Shown: piece after piece, positions 32,260-40,741 of the stretch | Numbering within the stretch: position 1 is the first letter of the stretch | Layout: every line of letters starts with the position of its first letter | Origin: Frankia sp. RB7 | GTDB taxonomy: Bacteria > Pseudomonadota > Alphaproteobacteria > Rhizobiales > Xanthobacteraceae | Direction: 5' to 3' | Assembly (NCBI GenBank): GCA_030403585.1 | Contig: JAUEPE010000057.1 | Span: forward strand, 1 to 44,705 | DNA length: 44,705 bases | The notes under the pieces: generated by a model | The model's database searches: none | What the model saw: only the letters and a program-made list of their open reading frames with translations | Told to the model about the DNA's origin: nothing | Translations under genes and position numbers: made by a program

Positions 32260-34890
32260 TCATGCCACATAGGGCCGGAGCTTGCCCTTGTCGGTACCGC
32301 AGTCGGGGCAGCGGTAGCTCTCTTGCAATTGCTGATACGTCGTGCCGGGCGTGATCCCATCCGTCGGAACCCCGGCATCCTCGGAATAGACGTAGTAGCA
32401 ACCGCGGCAGATGAAGCGGCGCCCAGCGCTTCCATTCAACTTCGCCGCGGGCGCCGGCATCCTCGCCGCGCTAAACGGCCGCGTCAGCTGGTCCTCGACC
32501 GAGATCGTGCCACTCTTTTCGACCGTCAGATAGACGCCGAGGTCCTTGTGACCGAAGCTCGCCCGCAGCGAGCTCGGAATGTCCATGTCGCGCACGCCGG
32601 AGGCGGGGTTGACGTTCGTCGCGCCGCAGCGGCCGTTGCGGCGGTCGACCCGGAAGGTGACGTCACCGAGCTTGATCTCCTGGTCGATCCAGTCGAACTC
32701 CTCCCAGGGGCGGCCCGTGTCGACGTAGAGATTGGCGCGAAAACGCAAGGGATCGATCTCGGTGCCCCAGCGTTCCTCGAGGCTGCGCAGCGTCGCCAGG
32801 TTGATCAGCGAGATCACGCTGTCGGGCTTGTCCATGAAGTGACCGTCCTTCGACCGGATCAGGGTCGGCGGTGCCGGCAGCGTCGGGACGAGCTGGTGAA
32901 AATAATCTTCGATCGCTGTCTTTGCGCCGGTCTCGTTGAGGTTGACCGTGAGAATCGTCTGGTTGCCCGCGCGGATATCGAATTGCAGCGTTTCCGGGTC
33001 GAGATGGGTGTTGACCTTCGCCAAGGCCTCTTCGAGCATGAGCATGACGAACAGGCCTTTCTTCGCCCAGCGCGGATTGTCGGCCTGGAGGGGAACGCCG
33101 GGGCGCGCAAGCGCGAACTGACGGTCATGCGGGAATGGCTTGCCCTTGACGAGCGCGACGCTGGTGAGCGGCTGACCGCTCAATCCCTTGACCGGATAGT
33201 GGTAGATGCTCTTGAGGAGCGGCATGGCAGACCCGTGTTCGAATGGCGCGAGGGTCTGGAAGTCTGGTCTGGTCGCATGCCGTGCGGTTAGAGCCGGCGC
33301 GTGTTTTTTTGCTGAGGCCGCCATACCGCGGATTCGTGCGGTGAGAATTGGCGGGCGATCCGGCGGCAGGTCTATGAGGAGCTGGCCGATTTCAGTGACA
33401 TGGTCGTCGAGTGCGTCGTCGACGATGTCGGATAGTTTTGCGATGCCTCTCTCGATCTGGCGTTCGCTGAGCCCGCCGAAGCCCAGCAGGATGCCGCGCT
33501 TCGCCATGGAGCCGGTTTCGCCATCGTGCACGGGTGCGGAGTCCAGGCAGTAGACCCCGATGCGACCGCGGCGCGCCTGATTCTCGAAGATCCGCGCCTG
33601 CGGTACGCCAGGCGGCAATTGCCAGAACAATTGCAGGCCGGCATTGCCGCCGCCAAGCGTCACGTCGCCGAACCAGCGCCGCAATGCTGCGATCAGGGTG
33701 TTGCGGCTGGAGCGGCAATGTGCGCGCACCCGCTGCAAGTGGGAGGCGTATCTGCCGCTCGACAGCAGCTCGGCCAGCACCGCCTGATCGAGCCATGACA
33801 CGCCGGCATTGAGAACCGTCTTGGTCAACCGTGCGGATTCGGCGTAGCGCTGCGGAACGATCAGATAGCCGAGGCTTAAGCCGCTTCCGAGCGATGCGGC
33901 GAAATCACCGAGATAGAGCGTGCAATCGGGCGCCAATAGCGACAGTGGCTCGAGCTGTGTGCCTTCGTCGTGAAATTCGTCACCAAACCCGTCCTCGACA
34001 ATCAAGCTGCCGTTGCGGCGCGCCCAGGCCACCAGCGACTTGCGGCGCTGAGCGGACAGAAGAGCGCCAGTCGGAAATTGGTGCGACGGCGTGACATAGA
34101 CTGCGGTGCAACCGCGCTCGGGCAGGAGGTCGGTGACCAATCCGTTCTCGTCGGCAGGGCAGGAGATGATCCGTGCTCCCGCCGACCGGAAGGACAGATA
34201 GGCGCCGAGGTGGCCGGGGTCTTCCATCACCACGCGCGCATCGTAGGACAGCACCATGCGCGCGATCAGGTTCAGACTCTCGGTGCGGCCACTGGTGATG
34301 ATGATCTGCGCGGCATCCACGGCCAGTCCGCGCGCCGTGCTCTGGTGATGGGCGATCGCAGCGCGCAGTTCCGGCAAGCCGGCAGGATCGTTCGTGGCTG
34401 CAAAGTGCGATGTCGCACCGTGGGCAAGGTGAGTTTGAACGATCCGCCGCCAAGTCTTGAGCGGAAAGATTGCGGGATTGGTCTGGTCGAGCGCGAAGTC
34501 GACCGTGAGGCGGCGATCCTTCCGCGAGGCGAGGCGTTTCAACTCGAGGTCGACCGAGGGCGGCGGGGGCGCAATGGAAGGTCGTTCGGGCGCCGGACCT
34601 GCCGTCTGCCCTTGGCTCGGGGGCGTCAAGGTCTGTTCTGCCACGAAGATTCCGGAGGCGGGACGCGCCTCGGCATGACCTTCGAGGATCAGGTTCTCAT
34701 AGGCGCGGACGACAGTGTTGCGAGAGATGCCGAGCTGGTCGGCGAGATTGCGCGATGACGGCAGCCGTGCGCCGCGCGCGATGCGTCCTTTCGCGATCGC
34801 CTGCCGGATTTGCTCCACGAGTTGCTCGGTGAGGGATTCATGCCTTGTCCTGTCGAGCAAGATGAGGAGCTGCATCGAGGTGATCGTCAT
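32260..34890 (-). CDS. MocR-like regulator fused to MOSC and rubredoxin domains
   Basis: One open frame of 876 residues. Residues 10-80 are a GntR wHTH (LTEQLVEQIRQAIAKG, SSRNLADQLGISRNTVVRAYE). About 120-500 are an aminotransferase-like fold (VYVTPSHQFPTG). The PLP lysine (SK in relatives) is replaced by FAAS, with Ala at about residue 332, and the Tyr near 302 is Phe (EDGFGDEF). After a ~50-residue linker, MOSC_N and MOSC start at Met556 (YHYPVKGLSG) and keep the Moco-site Cys in RCGATNVNP. Residues about 825-876 are a rubredoxin (CRGC...CPDC). The ATG at 34890 is chosen at the HTH. An ATG at 33225 could also give a separate MOSC-rubredoxin protein, but I saw no strong ribosome site there. 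Confidence 0.82.
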   Translation of the reverse strand: MTITSMQLLILLDRTRHESLTEQLVEQIRQAIAKGRIARGARLPSSRNLADQLGISRNTVVRAYENLILEGHAEARPASGIFVAEQTLTPPSQGQTAGPAPERPSIAPPPPSVDLELKRLASRKDRRLTVDFALDQTNPAIFPLKTWRRIVQTHLAHGATSHFAATNDPAGLPELRAAIAHHQSTARGLAVDAAQIIITSGRTESLNLIARMVLSYDARVVMEDPGHLGAYLSFRSAGARIISCPADENGLVTDLLPERGCTAVYVTPSHQFPTGALLSAQRRKSLVAWARRNGSLIVEDGFGDEFHDEGTQLEPLSLLAPDCTLYLGDFAASLGSGLSLGYLIVPQRYAESARLTKTVLNAGVSWLDQAVLAELLSSGRYASHLQRVRAHCRSSRNTLIAALRRWFGDVTLGGGNAGLQLFWQLPPGVPQARIFENQARRGRIGVYCLDSAPVHDGETGSMAKRGILLGFGGLSERQIERGIAKLSDIVDDALDDHVTEIGQLLIDLPPDRPPILTARIRGMAASAKKHAPALTARHATRPDFQTLAPFEHGSAMPLLKSIYHYPVKGLSGQPLTSVALVKGKPFPHDRQFALARPGVPLQADNPRWAKKGLFVMLMLEEALAKVNTHLDPETLQFDIRAGNQTILTVNLNETGAKTAIEDYFHQLVPTLPAPPTLIRSKDGHFMDKPDSVISLINLATLRSLEERWGTEIDPLRFRANLYVDTGRPWEEFDWIDQEIKLGDVTFRVDRRNGRCGATNVNPASGVRDMDIPSSLRASFGHKDLGVYLTVEKSGTISVEDQLTRPFSAARMPAPAAKLNGSAGRRFICRGCYYVYSEDAGVPTDGITPGTTYQQLQESYRCPDCGTDKGKLRPYVA

Positions 34891-34956
34891 GAGTGGTTGA
34901 ACGTGCGATGACGCGATCAATGCAAGGCGAGGGCCAGGGTGAAACAGGCTCGAAAG

Positions 34957-35066
34957 GGTCCAGTTTCCTGGGCAATCGACCGCCGTCGCGCCAATTTCGG
35001 GACAATGGACGCGGTTGGACCAGTCCAGTCCGCAACTGGTCCCATCGACGGAGGAGAAACTGGACC
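34957..35066. promoter_or_regulatory. Cluster of five ACTGGWCY octamers (candidate MocR-type operators)
   Basis: The octamer ACTGGACC/ACTGGTCC/ACTGGACT occurs at 34957-34964 (minus), 35017-35024 (minus), 35022-35029 (minus), 35035-35042 (plus) and 35059-35066 (plus). The outer pair are exact inverted 10-mers (GGTCCAGTTT and AAACTGGACC). The MocR protein TauR is known to bind CTGGAC-type repeats, so this fits a MocR-family site. The cluster lies between the fusion gene and the UrtA-like gene, nearer the fusion gene. Confidence 0.6.
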
Positions 35067-35145
35067 TCTGATACATGGTTTTCTCCGCTGTCTGCCTGGA
35101 GCACGCGCAATTCGCTGGCGCGGAAACGTCCGTTCAGTGGTCTCG

Positions 35146-35163
35146 TGTCCAGATTCTGTCCAG
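35146..35163. promoter_or_regulatory. Direct repeat TGTCCAG-N4-TGTCCAG
   Basis: Two copies of TGTCCAG at 11-bp spacing (one helical turn), between the octamer cluster and the UrtA-like gene. The core GTCCAG is shared with the octamers, so it may be a weaker site of the same regulator. Confidence 0.35.
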
Positions 35164-35326
35164 CCGCTCAGGAAATTCGTCTGCCGGAATGGAGCTATCG
35201 CAATTTCAGGACGCGGCTCTCGGTGACGGGCCATGCGCGTGCGAGCGTTTCGTCAGGCGATCGACGAGCGGCTGCATGTGGCAGCCCGCCGCAATCGAGC
35301 GCGTCCTCGAACAGGAGTTTCACGCG

Positions 35327-36604
35327 ATGTCCATTGCACGCTACCTCAGAATCTGTGCGGTCCCGCTTTTGATGGCCCTCGGCGCGCCAGCGCAGGCCGA
35401 GGAAGACACGATCAAGGTCGGAATCCTGCACTCGCTTTCCGGCACCATGGCGATCAGCGAGACGATCCTGAAGGATCTGATGCTGATGGAGGTCGCCGAC
35501 GTCAACGCCCATGGCGGCCTGCTCGGCAAGAAGATCGAACCGGTGGTGGTCGATCCGGCGTCGAACTGGCCGCTGTTCGCCGAGAAGGCACGCGAACTCC
35601 TCACCAAGGACAAGGTCGCGGCCGTGTTCGGCTGCTGGACCTCGGTGTCGCGCAAATCGGTGCTGCCGGTATTCGAGGAATTGAACGGGCTTCTGTTCTA
35701 TCCACTCGAATATGAGGGCGAGGAGGCTTCCTACAACATCTTCTATGGCAGCTCGGTGCCGGACAACAAGGCGATCCCGGCCGTGCAGTACCTGATGTCG
35801 AAGGAAGGCGGCGAAGTGAAACGCTTTGTGCTCGAAGGCACCGACTACGTCTATCCGCGGACCTCGAACAAGATCATCCGCGCCTTCCTCACCAGCCAGG
35901 GTGTCAAGGACGAGGACATTCTGGAGAATTACACGCCGTTTGGCTTCTCCGACTGGCAGACCGAAGTCGCGGCGATCAAGAAGTTCGGCACCACGGGCAA
36001 GAAGACGGCGGTGATCTCGACCGTCAATGGCGACGCCAACGTTCCCTTCTACAAGGAGCTCGGCAACCAGGGTGTCAAGGCGACCGCAATCCCCGTGATC
36101 GCTTTCTCTGTCGGCGAAGAAGAGCTTGCCGGGGTCGATACCAAGCCGCTGGTTGGCCATCTCGCGGCATGGAGCTACTTCCAATCGGTCAACACGCCCG
36201 AGAACAAGGCGTTCATCGCCAAATGGCGCGCGTACACCAAGAACCCGAAGCGCGTCACCAACGATCCGATGGAATCGGCCTACATCCTGTTCCACATGTG
36301 GGTGCAGGCGGTGCAGCAGGCTGGCAGCACCAATGTCGACGCGGTCCGGCAAGCCATGATCGGCCAGAAGGTGAAGTCGCCTTCCGGCTTCGAGGTCGTG
36401 ATGGGCGCGAACCACCACATGGCCAAGCCGGTCATGATCGGCGAGATTCAGGCCGACGGACAGTTCAGCATCGTCCACAAGAGCAAGGCGCTGCCGCCGA
36501 AGGCGTGGAGCCCCTATGTCGAAGCCAACAAGGGCAAAGTCGCCGATTGGTCGTGGCCATGGGTCTGCGGCGGCTGCTCGACCCCGCGGTTTGCTGCGAA
36601 CTGA
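35327..36604 (+). CDS. UrtA-like substrate-binding protein of an urea/amide-type ABC transporter
   Basis: 425 residues with a signal peptide (MSIARYLRICAVPLLMALGAPAQA). The mature part follows UrtA/FmdD closely: VGILHSLSGTMAISE, VFGCWTSVSRKSVLPVF, DYVYPRTSNKII, GDANVPFYKEL and the WSYFQSVNTPENK segment. It should bind urea or a short-chain amide in the periplasm. No permease or ATPase gene (urtBCDE) follows in the window; the next genes are motA and motB. The C-terminus ends WVCGGCSTPRFAAN, a CxxC (Cys414, Cys417) that I do not associate with UrtA. The ATG at 35327 has an AGGAG site. The upstream octamer cluster suggests control by the divergent MocR-like protein. Confidence 0.88.
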   Translation: MSIARYLRICAVPLLMALGAPAQAEEDTIKVGILHSLSGTMAISETILKDLMLMEVADVNAHGGLLGKKIEPVVVDPASNWPLFAEKARELLTKDKVAAVFGCWTSVSRKSVLPVFEELNGLLFYPLEYEGEEASYNIFYGSSVPDNKAIPAVQYLMSKEGGEVKRFVLEGTDYVYPRTSNKIIRAFLTSQGVKDEDILENYTPFGFSDWQTEVAAIKKFGTTGKKTAVISTVNGDANVPFYKELGNQGVKATAIPVIAFSVGEEELAGVDTKPLVGHLAAWSYFQSVNTPENKAFIAKWRAYTKNPKRVTNDPMESAYILFHMWVQAVQQAGSTNVDAVRQAMIGQKVKSPSGFEVVMGANHHMAKPVMIGEIQADGQFSIVHKSKALPPKAWSPYVEANKGKVADWSWPWVCGGCSTPRFAAN

Positions 36605-36719
36605 TCCCCTGACGACAGCTTTCGCAGTGACAGGCTCCGGTGGCAGAGCGATCTGCGATCGGAGCCGACGCGCGCCTGCGCCTCATTTATGGTTAGCAAA
36701 GCGTTGAGATTGATGTCGC

Positions 36720-36744
36720 AGAACGGCAAAGCCGCCGTTCTTTC
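36720..36744 (+). terminator. Possible terminator hairpin between the UrtA-like gene and motA
   Basis: Arms AGAACGGC and GCCGTTCT (8 bp) around a 6-base loop, followed by TTTC. The T-run is short and the hairpin lies 115 bp after the stop, so the call is moderate. I see no gene in the rest of this gap (36605-36889). Confidence 0.4.
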
Positions 36745-36889
36745 AGTGCGTCGCGCCGCTCCGTCGCATCGGCTGAACTTAACCTTTACGCGGCTTTAAG
36801 GGCGCCGCTCTAGGGTTTCCGATGCGGTTCGGGGTTGGACCGCGCCATCGGCCAGGACGGCCGCTGTTGCGTTCGCTTTGGAGACTCCC

Positions 36890-37663
36890 ATGGATATCAT
36901 GACGGGCGCCGGCATGGTGGCGGGCCTGATCGTCATCGCGACGATGGTGTTTCTGGGCGGCGATATCGGCATGTTCATGAGCGATCATGCTGCGATCATC
37001 ATCTTCGGCGGTTCGACCGCCGCGACCATGATCCGCTTTCCGCTCTCGGTGCTGGCGCACGGCCTGCCGCTCGGCATGAAGTTCGCCTTCACGATGAGCC
37101 GGCTGTCGGCGCACGATCTGGTCGACGAACTCGCCCGCATCGCCGAGATCGCCCGCAAGCAGGGCCCGGTCGGCCTGGAAAAGGTCGAGACCGACGAACC
37201 CTTCCTCGCCAAGGGCATCCGCTACGTCGCCGACGGCTACGACCTCGATTTTATCAGGGACAATCTGGAACGCGACCGCGACAATTTCCTGTTGCATCTC
37301 AACGAAGGCAGCAAGATCTACCGCGCCGTCGGCGACTGCGCGCCAGCGTTTGGCATGATCGGAACGCTGATCGGCATGGTGCAGATGTTCTCGAACATGT
37401 CGGATCCCTCGAAGCTCGGCCCGTTCATGGCGACCGCCCTGCTGGCAACTCTCTACGGTGCGTTGGTCGCGAACCTGCTCTGCCTGCCGATCGCCGACAA
37501 GCTGCATGGCAAGCTGATCGACGAGGAAACCAATCGCACGCTGATCATCGACGGCATCCTCATGATCCGCGACTCCAAGAGCCCGACTTTGGTGCGCGAA
37601 ATGCTGCTGGCCTATCTGCCCGAGAAGCACCGCCATGCCGAAGGCGAGCCGGTTCCGGCGTAA
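36890..37663 (+). CDS. motA: MotA/PomA-type flagellar stator protein
   Basis: 257 residues with four membrane segments. The N-terminal pair (GMVAGLIVIATMVFLGGDIGMF, then IIIFGGSTAATMIRFPL) is of the smaller PomA-like MotA type. The second pair carries APAFGMIGTLIGMVQMF and LLATLYGALVANLLCLPIADKL. The long cytoplasmic loop between has several Arg and Glu residues, as required for torque at FliG. It forms the ion channel with MotB in the inner membrane. The ATG at 36890 has a TTGGAG site; a longer start at 36878 is not needed. motB follows after 23 bp. Confidence 0.9.
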   Translation: MDIMTGAGMVAGLIVIATMVFLGGDIGMFMSDHAAIIIFGGSTAATMIRFPLSVLAHGLPLGMKFAFTMSRLSAHDLVDELARIAEIARKQGPVGLEKVETDEPFLAKGIRYVADGYDLDFIRDNLERDRDNFLLHLNEGSKIYRAVGDCAPAFGMIGTLIGMVQMFSNMSDPSKLGPFMATALLATLYGALVANLLCLPIADKLHGKLIDEETNRTLIIDGILMIRDSKSPTLVREMLLAYLPEKHRHAEGEPVPA

Positions 37664-37686
37664 CGCCGGACACCGGGATCTGACCG

Positions 37687-38514
37687 ATGGCAAAGAAGAA
37701 ACGCGAAGAAGCACACGGCGGCCACGGCTGGTTCGTGACGTTCGCCGATCTGATGGCCCTGCTGCTCGCGTTTTTCGTGATGCTCGTCGCATTCTCCACC
37801 CAGGACGCCAACAAGCTGAAGATCGTCGCAGGCTCGATGCGCGAGGCCTTCGGCGTCCAGAGCGAAGCGCGCTATGCCGGCATCATCGAATCCGACGGCC
37901 TGCCGACCCGCGCGCGGCTGAAGAATGTCGACCACATCCAGCCTGAGGAGTCCTCCAACACGCCGACGCCGGATCAGGAGGATCGCGACAAGACGGCCGG
38001 CGCCAAGATCAAGGTCGACCGCAACTTCGCGCTGGCCGCGGCCTCGCTGCGACAGGCGTTGCAGGACATGCCGGAACTGACCGAGATGTCCAAGCACATC
38101 ATGTTCGAGGAGACCAAGCAGGGCCTCAATCTCGAGATCGTCGACCAGGACGGCCGGTCGATGTTCGCGGACGGCTCCAAGGTGCCTTACGACCGCACCC
38201 GACGCCTGATCGAGAAGCTTGCGATCCCGCTGAAAGCGACTCCTCTGCGCGTCTCCATCGCGGGCCACACTGCGGCCGGCTTCGTGCCGACCCGCAGCGA
38301 TTACGGCGCCTTCGATCTGTCGGCCGACCGCGCCAATGCCGTGCGCCAGATTCTTGAGCGCGAGGGTCTGCCGCCGTCGCATGTCTTCGCCGTCTCCGGT
38401 AAGGCGGACACCCAGCCGCTGTTTCCGGACGATCCGTCGCTGGCCGCGAACCGCCGTGTGACCATCACTTTGATGCGTGAAGATCCGCCGCTGCCGCCGA
38501 ACTTGAAACCCTAA
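37687..38514 (+). CDS. motB: MotB-type stator protein with OmpA-like domain
   Basis: 275 residues. The single membrane helix has the proton-binding Asp21 in the typical FADLMALLLAFFVML. A linker of about 100 residues precedes the OmpA-like peptidoglycan-binding domain (residues about 150-260; DQDGRSMFADGSKVP, then DLSADRANAVRQILEREG). It anchors the stator to the cell wall. The Asp suggests proton rather than sodium drive only in part, since PomB also has it. No other flagellar gene is in the window. The start is the ATG at 37687. Confidence 0.93.
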   Translation: MAKKKREEAHGGHGWFVTFADLMALLLAFFVMLVAFSTQDANKLKIVAGSMREAFGVQSEARYAGIIESDGLPTRARLKNVDHIQPEESSNTPTPDQEDRDKTAGAKIKVDRNFALAAASLRQALQDMPELTEMSKHIMFEETKQGLNLEIVDQDGRSMFADGSKVPYDRTRRLIEKLAIPLKATPLRVSIAGHTAAGFVPTRSDYGAFDLSADRANAVRQILEREGLPPSHVFAVSGKADTQPLFPDDPSLAANRRVTITLMREDPPLPPNLKP

Positions 38515-38687
38515 ACCTCTTGCGCTACCATTTTACCTGAGGCTTATCGTCGCGAAAGCGGCGAACGTGGCCGCGCCGTCACAGCATCTCGCTTGGCGCC
38601 TGCTATGATGAGAGGCCGATTGACAGGCGCGCCGGAAGCGTCAAAAGGCGCCGGATCAATTCCAGGGACGAAGCGTTTTCCACCTTC

Positions 38688-40586
38688 ATGACGGCGAGCA
38701 TCACACAGGCCGAGACCCAGGAAGGGCCGGTCACCTCCGGTTTTTGGTCCCTCACGCTCGGGAGCATCGGTGTCGTCTTCGGCGACATCGGCACCTCGCC
38801 ACTTTATGCGTTCCACGAGGCGGTCAGAGGCGCGGCCCATGGCGAGCCGGTGACGCGGATCATGGTGCTCGGCGTGCTCTCGCTGATCCTGTGGGCGCTG
38901 CTGATCGTCGTCACCGCCAAATACGTCCTGCTGCTGCTGCGCGCCGACAATAACGGGGAGGGCGGCACGCTCTCGCTGATGGCGCTCGGCCAGCGCGCGC
39001 TGGGGCGGCGGAGCTGGTTCCTGCTCGCGCTCGGCGTGGTCGGCGCCTCCATGTTCATCGGCGATTCCATGATCACGCCGGCGATCTCGGTGCTGTCGGC
39101 GGTCGATGGCCTCAAGCTCGCGACGCCGGCATTCGAGCACTATGTCGTGCCGCTCACGGTATTGATCCTTGTCATGCTGTTCGCGATCCAGAGCAAGGGG
39201 ACCGCGCTGGTGGCCTCGGCCTTCGGGCCGGTGATGGTCATCTGGTTTACTATCCTGGCGGTGCTGGGCGTCATTCACATCGCCGACGATCCGTCGGTGT
39301 TGGCCGCGATCAATCCCTATTATGCGTTCCAATTCCTGCTGTCGCACGGCACGATCGGCCTGGTGACGCTCGGCGCGGTCTTCCTCGCTGTGACCGGTGG
39401 CGAGGCGCTCTATGCCGACCTCGGCCATTTCGGCCGCAAGCCGATCCAGTCGGCCTGGATGTTCTTCGTGCTGCCGTCGCTGCTGATCAATTATTTCGGG
39501 CAGGGAGCGCTGGTGTTGTCCGATCCAAGCGCGATCGAGCATTCCTTCTATCGCATGGTGCCTGCGCATCTGGTGCTGCCGCTGGTTGGTCTTGCGACCG
39601 CGGCCACCGTCATCGCCAGCCAGGCGGTGATCACCGGCGCCTATTCGCTGGTCTATCAGGCGGTGCAGCTCGGTCTCTTGCCGCGCTTCGAGGTGCGCTA
39701 CACCTCGGAAACCCATGCCGGGCAGATCTATCTGCCGCGCGTCAACCGGCTGCTGCTGATCGGCGTGATGCTGCTGGTGCTGTTGTTCCACACGCCCAGC
39801 AATCTGGCTTCGGCCTATGGCATCGCGGTCTCCACCACCATGGTCGCCGACGGCATCATGGGTTTCGTGGTGATCTGGAAACTGTGGAACTGGAAGGCCG
39901 CGACCGCTGCGGTCGTGATCCTGCCCTTCGTCATGGTCGACATGACCTTCTTCAGCGCCAACCTGCTGAAGCTGCTCGAAGGCGCCTGGGTGCCGCTGCT
40001 GTTCGGTGTCGCGATGGCGGGAACGATCTGGACCTGGCGGCGCGGCTCGGGGATCCTGATCCAGAAGACGCGCCGGATCGAGGTGCCGCTGGACGATCTG
40101 ATCCGCAGTCTGGAGAAGCGGCCGCCGCACATTGTCAAGGGCACGGCAGTGTTTTTGACCAGCGATCCCGCCTTCGTGCCGACCGCGCTCCTGCACAATC
40201 TCAAGCACAACAAGGTGCTGCACGAGCACAACGTGATCCTCACCATCGAAACCGCGCATACGCCACGGGTCGATCTCTCCGAGCGCTTCAAGATGGAGAA
40301 GATCAGCGAGAAGTTCTCCAAGGTCCGGCTGCGCTTCGGCTTCATGGAGCAGCCGAATGTGCCCAAGGCGCTCGCGATCGCGCGCAAGCAGGGCTGGCAG
40401 TTCGACATTATGTCGACGTCTTTCTTCGTGTCGCGGCGATCGCTGAAGGCGTCGGCGCAATCGGGCATGCCGCTCTGGCAGGACCACCTGTTCATCGCGC
40501 TCAGCCGCTCGGCCAATGACGCCACCGACTATTTCCAGATTCCGACGGGGCGGGTGGTTGAAGTCGGAACCCAGGTCACCATTTGA
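38688..40586 (+). CDS. kup: Kup-type potassium uptake protein, first copy
   Basis: 632 residues of the KUP/HAK/KT family: a K+/H+ symporter with about 12 N-terminal membrane helices and a C-terminal cytoplasmic domain from about residue 460. The N-terminal LTLGSIGVVFGDIGTSPLYAF motif is complete, and the GALYADLGHFG-like segment (GEALYADLGHFGRKPIQ) is present. The C-terminal end is GRVVEVGTQVTI. The start is the ATG at 38688; no strong ribosome site is seen. A second kup follows after about 155 bp. Confidence 0.96.
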   Translation: MTASITQAETQEGPVTSGFWSLTLGSIGVVFGDIGTSPLYAFHEAVRGAAHGEPVTRIMVLGVLSLILWALLIVVTAKYVLLLLRADNNGEGGTLSLMALGQRALGRRSWFLLALGVVGASMFIGDSMITPAISVLSAVDGLKLATPAFEHYVVPLTVLILVMLFAIQSKGTALVASAFGPVMVIWFTILAVLGVIHIADDPSVLAAINPYYAFQFLLSHGTIGLVTLGAVFLAVTGGEALYADLGHFGRKPIQSAWMFFVLPSLLINYFGQGALVLSDPSAIEHSFYRMVPAHLVLPLVGLATAATVIASQAVITGAYSLVYQAVQLGLLPRFEVRYTSETHAGQIYLPRVNRLLLIGVMLLVLLFHTPSNLASAYGIAVSTTMVADGIMGFVVIWKLWNWKAATAAVVILPFVMVDMTFFSANLLKLLEGAWVPLLFGVAMAGTIWTWRRGSGILIQKTRRIEVPLDDLIRSLEKRPPHIVKGTAVFLTSDPAFVPTALLHNLKHNKVLHEHNVILTIETAHTPRVDLSERFKMEKISEKFSKVRLRFGFMEQPNVPKALAIARKQGWQFDIMSTSFFVSRRSLKASAQSGMPLWQDHLFIALSRSANDATDYFQIPTGRVVEVGTQVTI

Positions 40587-40741
40587 GCCGTCGATCGGGA
40601 CGCAATTTGGCGGACCCATGCGTATTTTGCATGCCAAGGGCCCAGAATCGGGCTAGGCCATGCCGGCAGCGCAGGACTATAAGCCGCGCGCTCCTCCGCC
40701 GTTGTGCAGTGAAGCATTTTTAGAGGCCACCAGGCTCTCCC

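Noticed and set aside
34891..35076. A 62-residue N-terminal extension of the MocR-MOSC-rubredoxin protein
   Set aside because: It reads through the octamer cluster, and MocR proteins start close to the HTH.
36779..36800. TTAACC...TTTAA upstream of motA as a possible CtrA site
   Set aside because: The two TTAA cores are not 7 bp apart, so it is not a credible full site.
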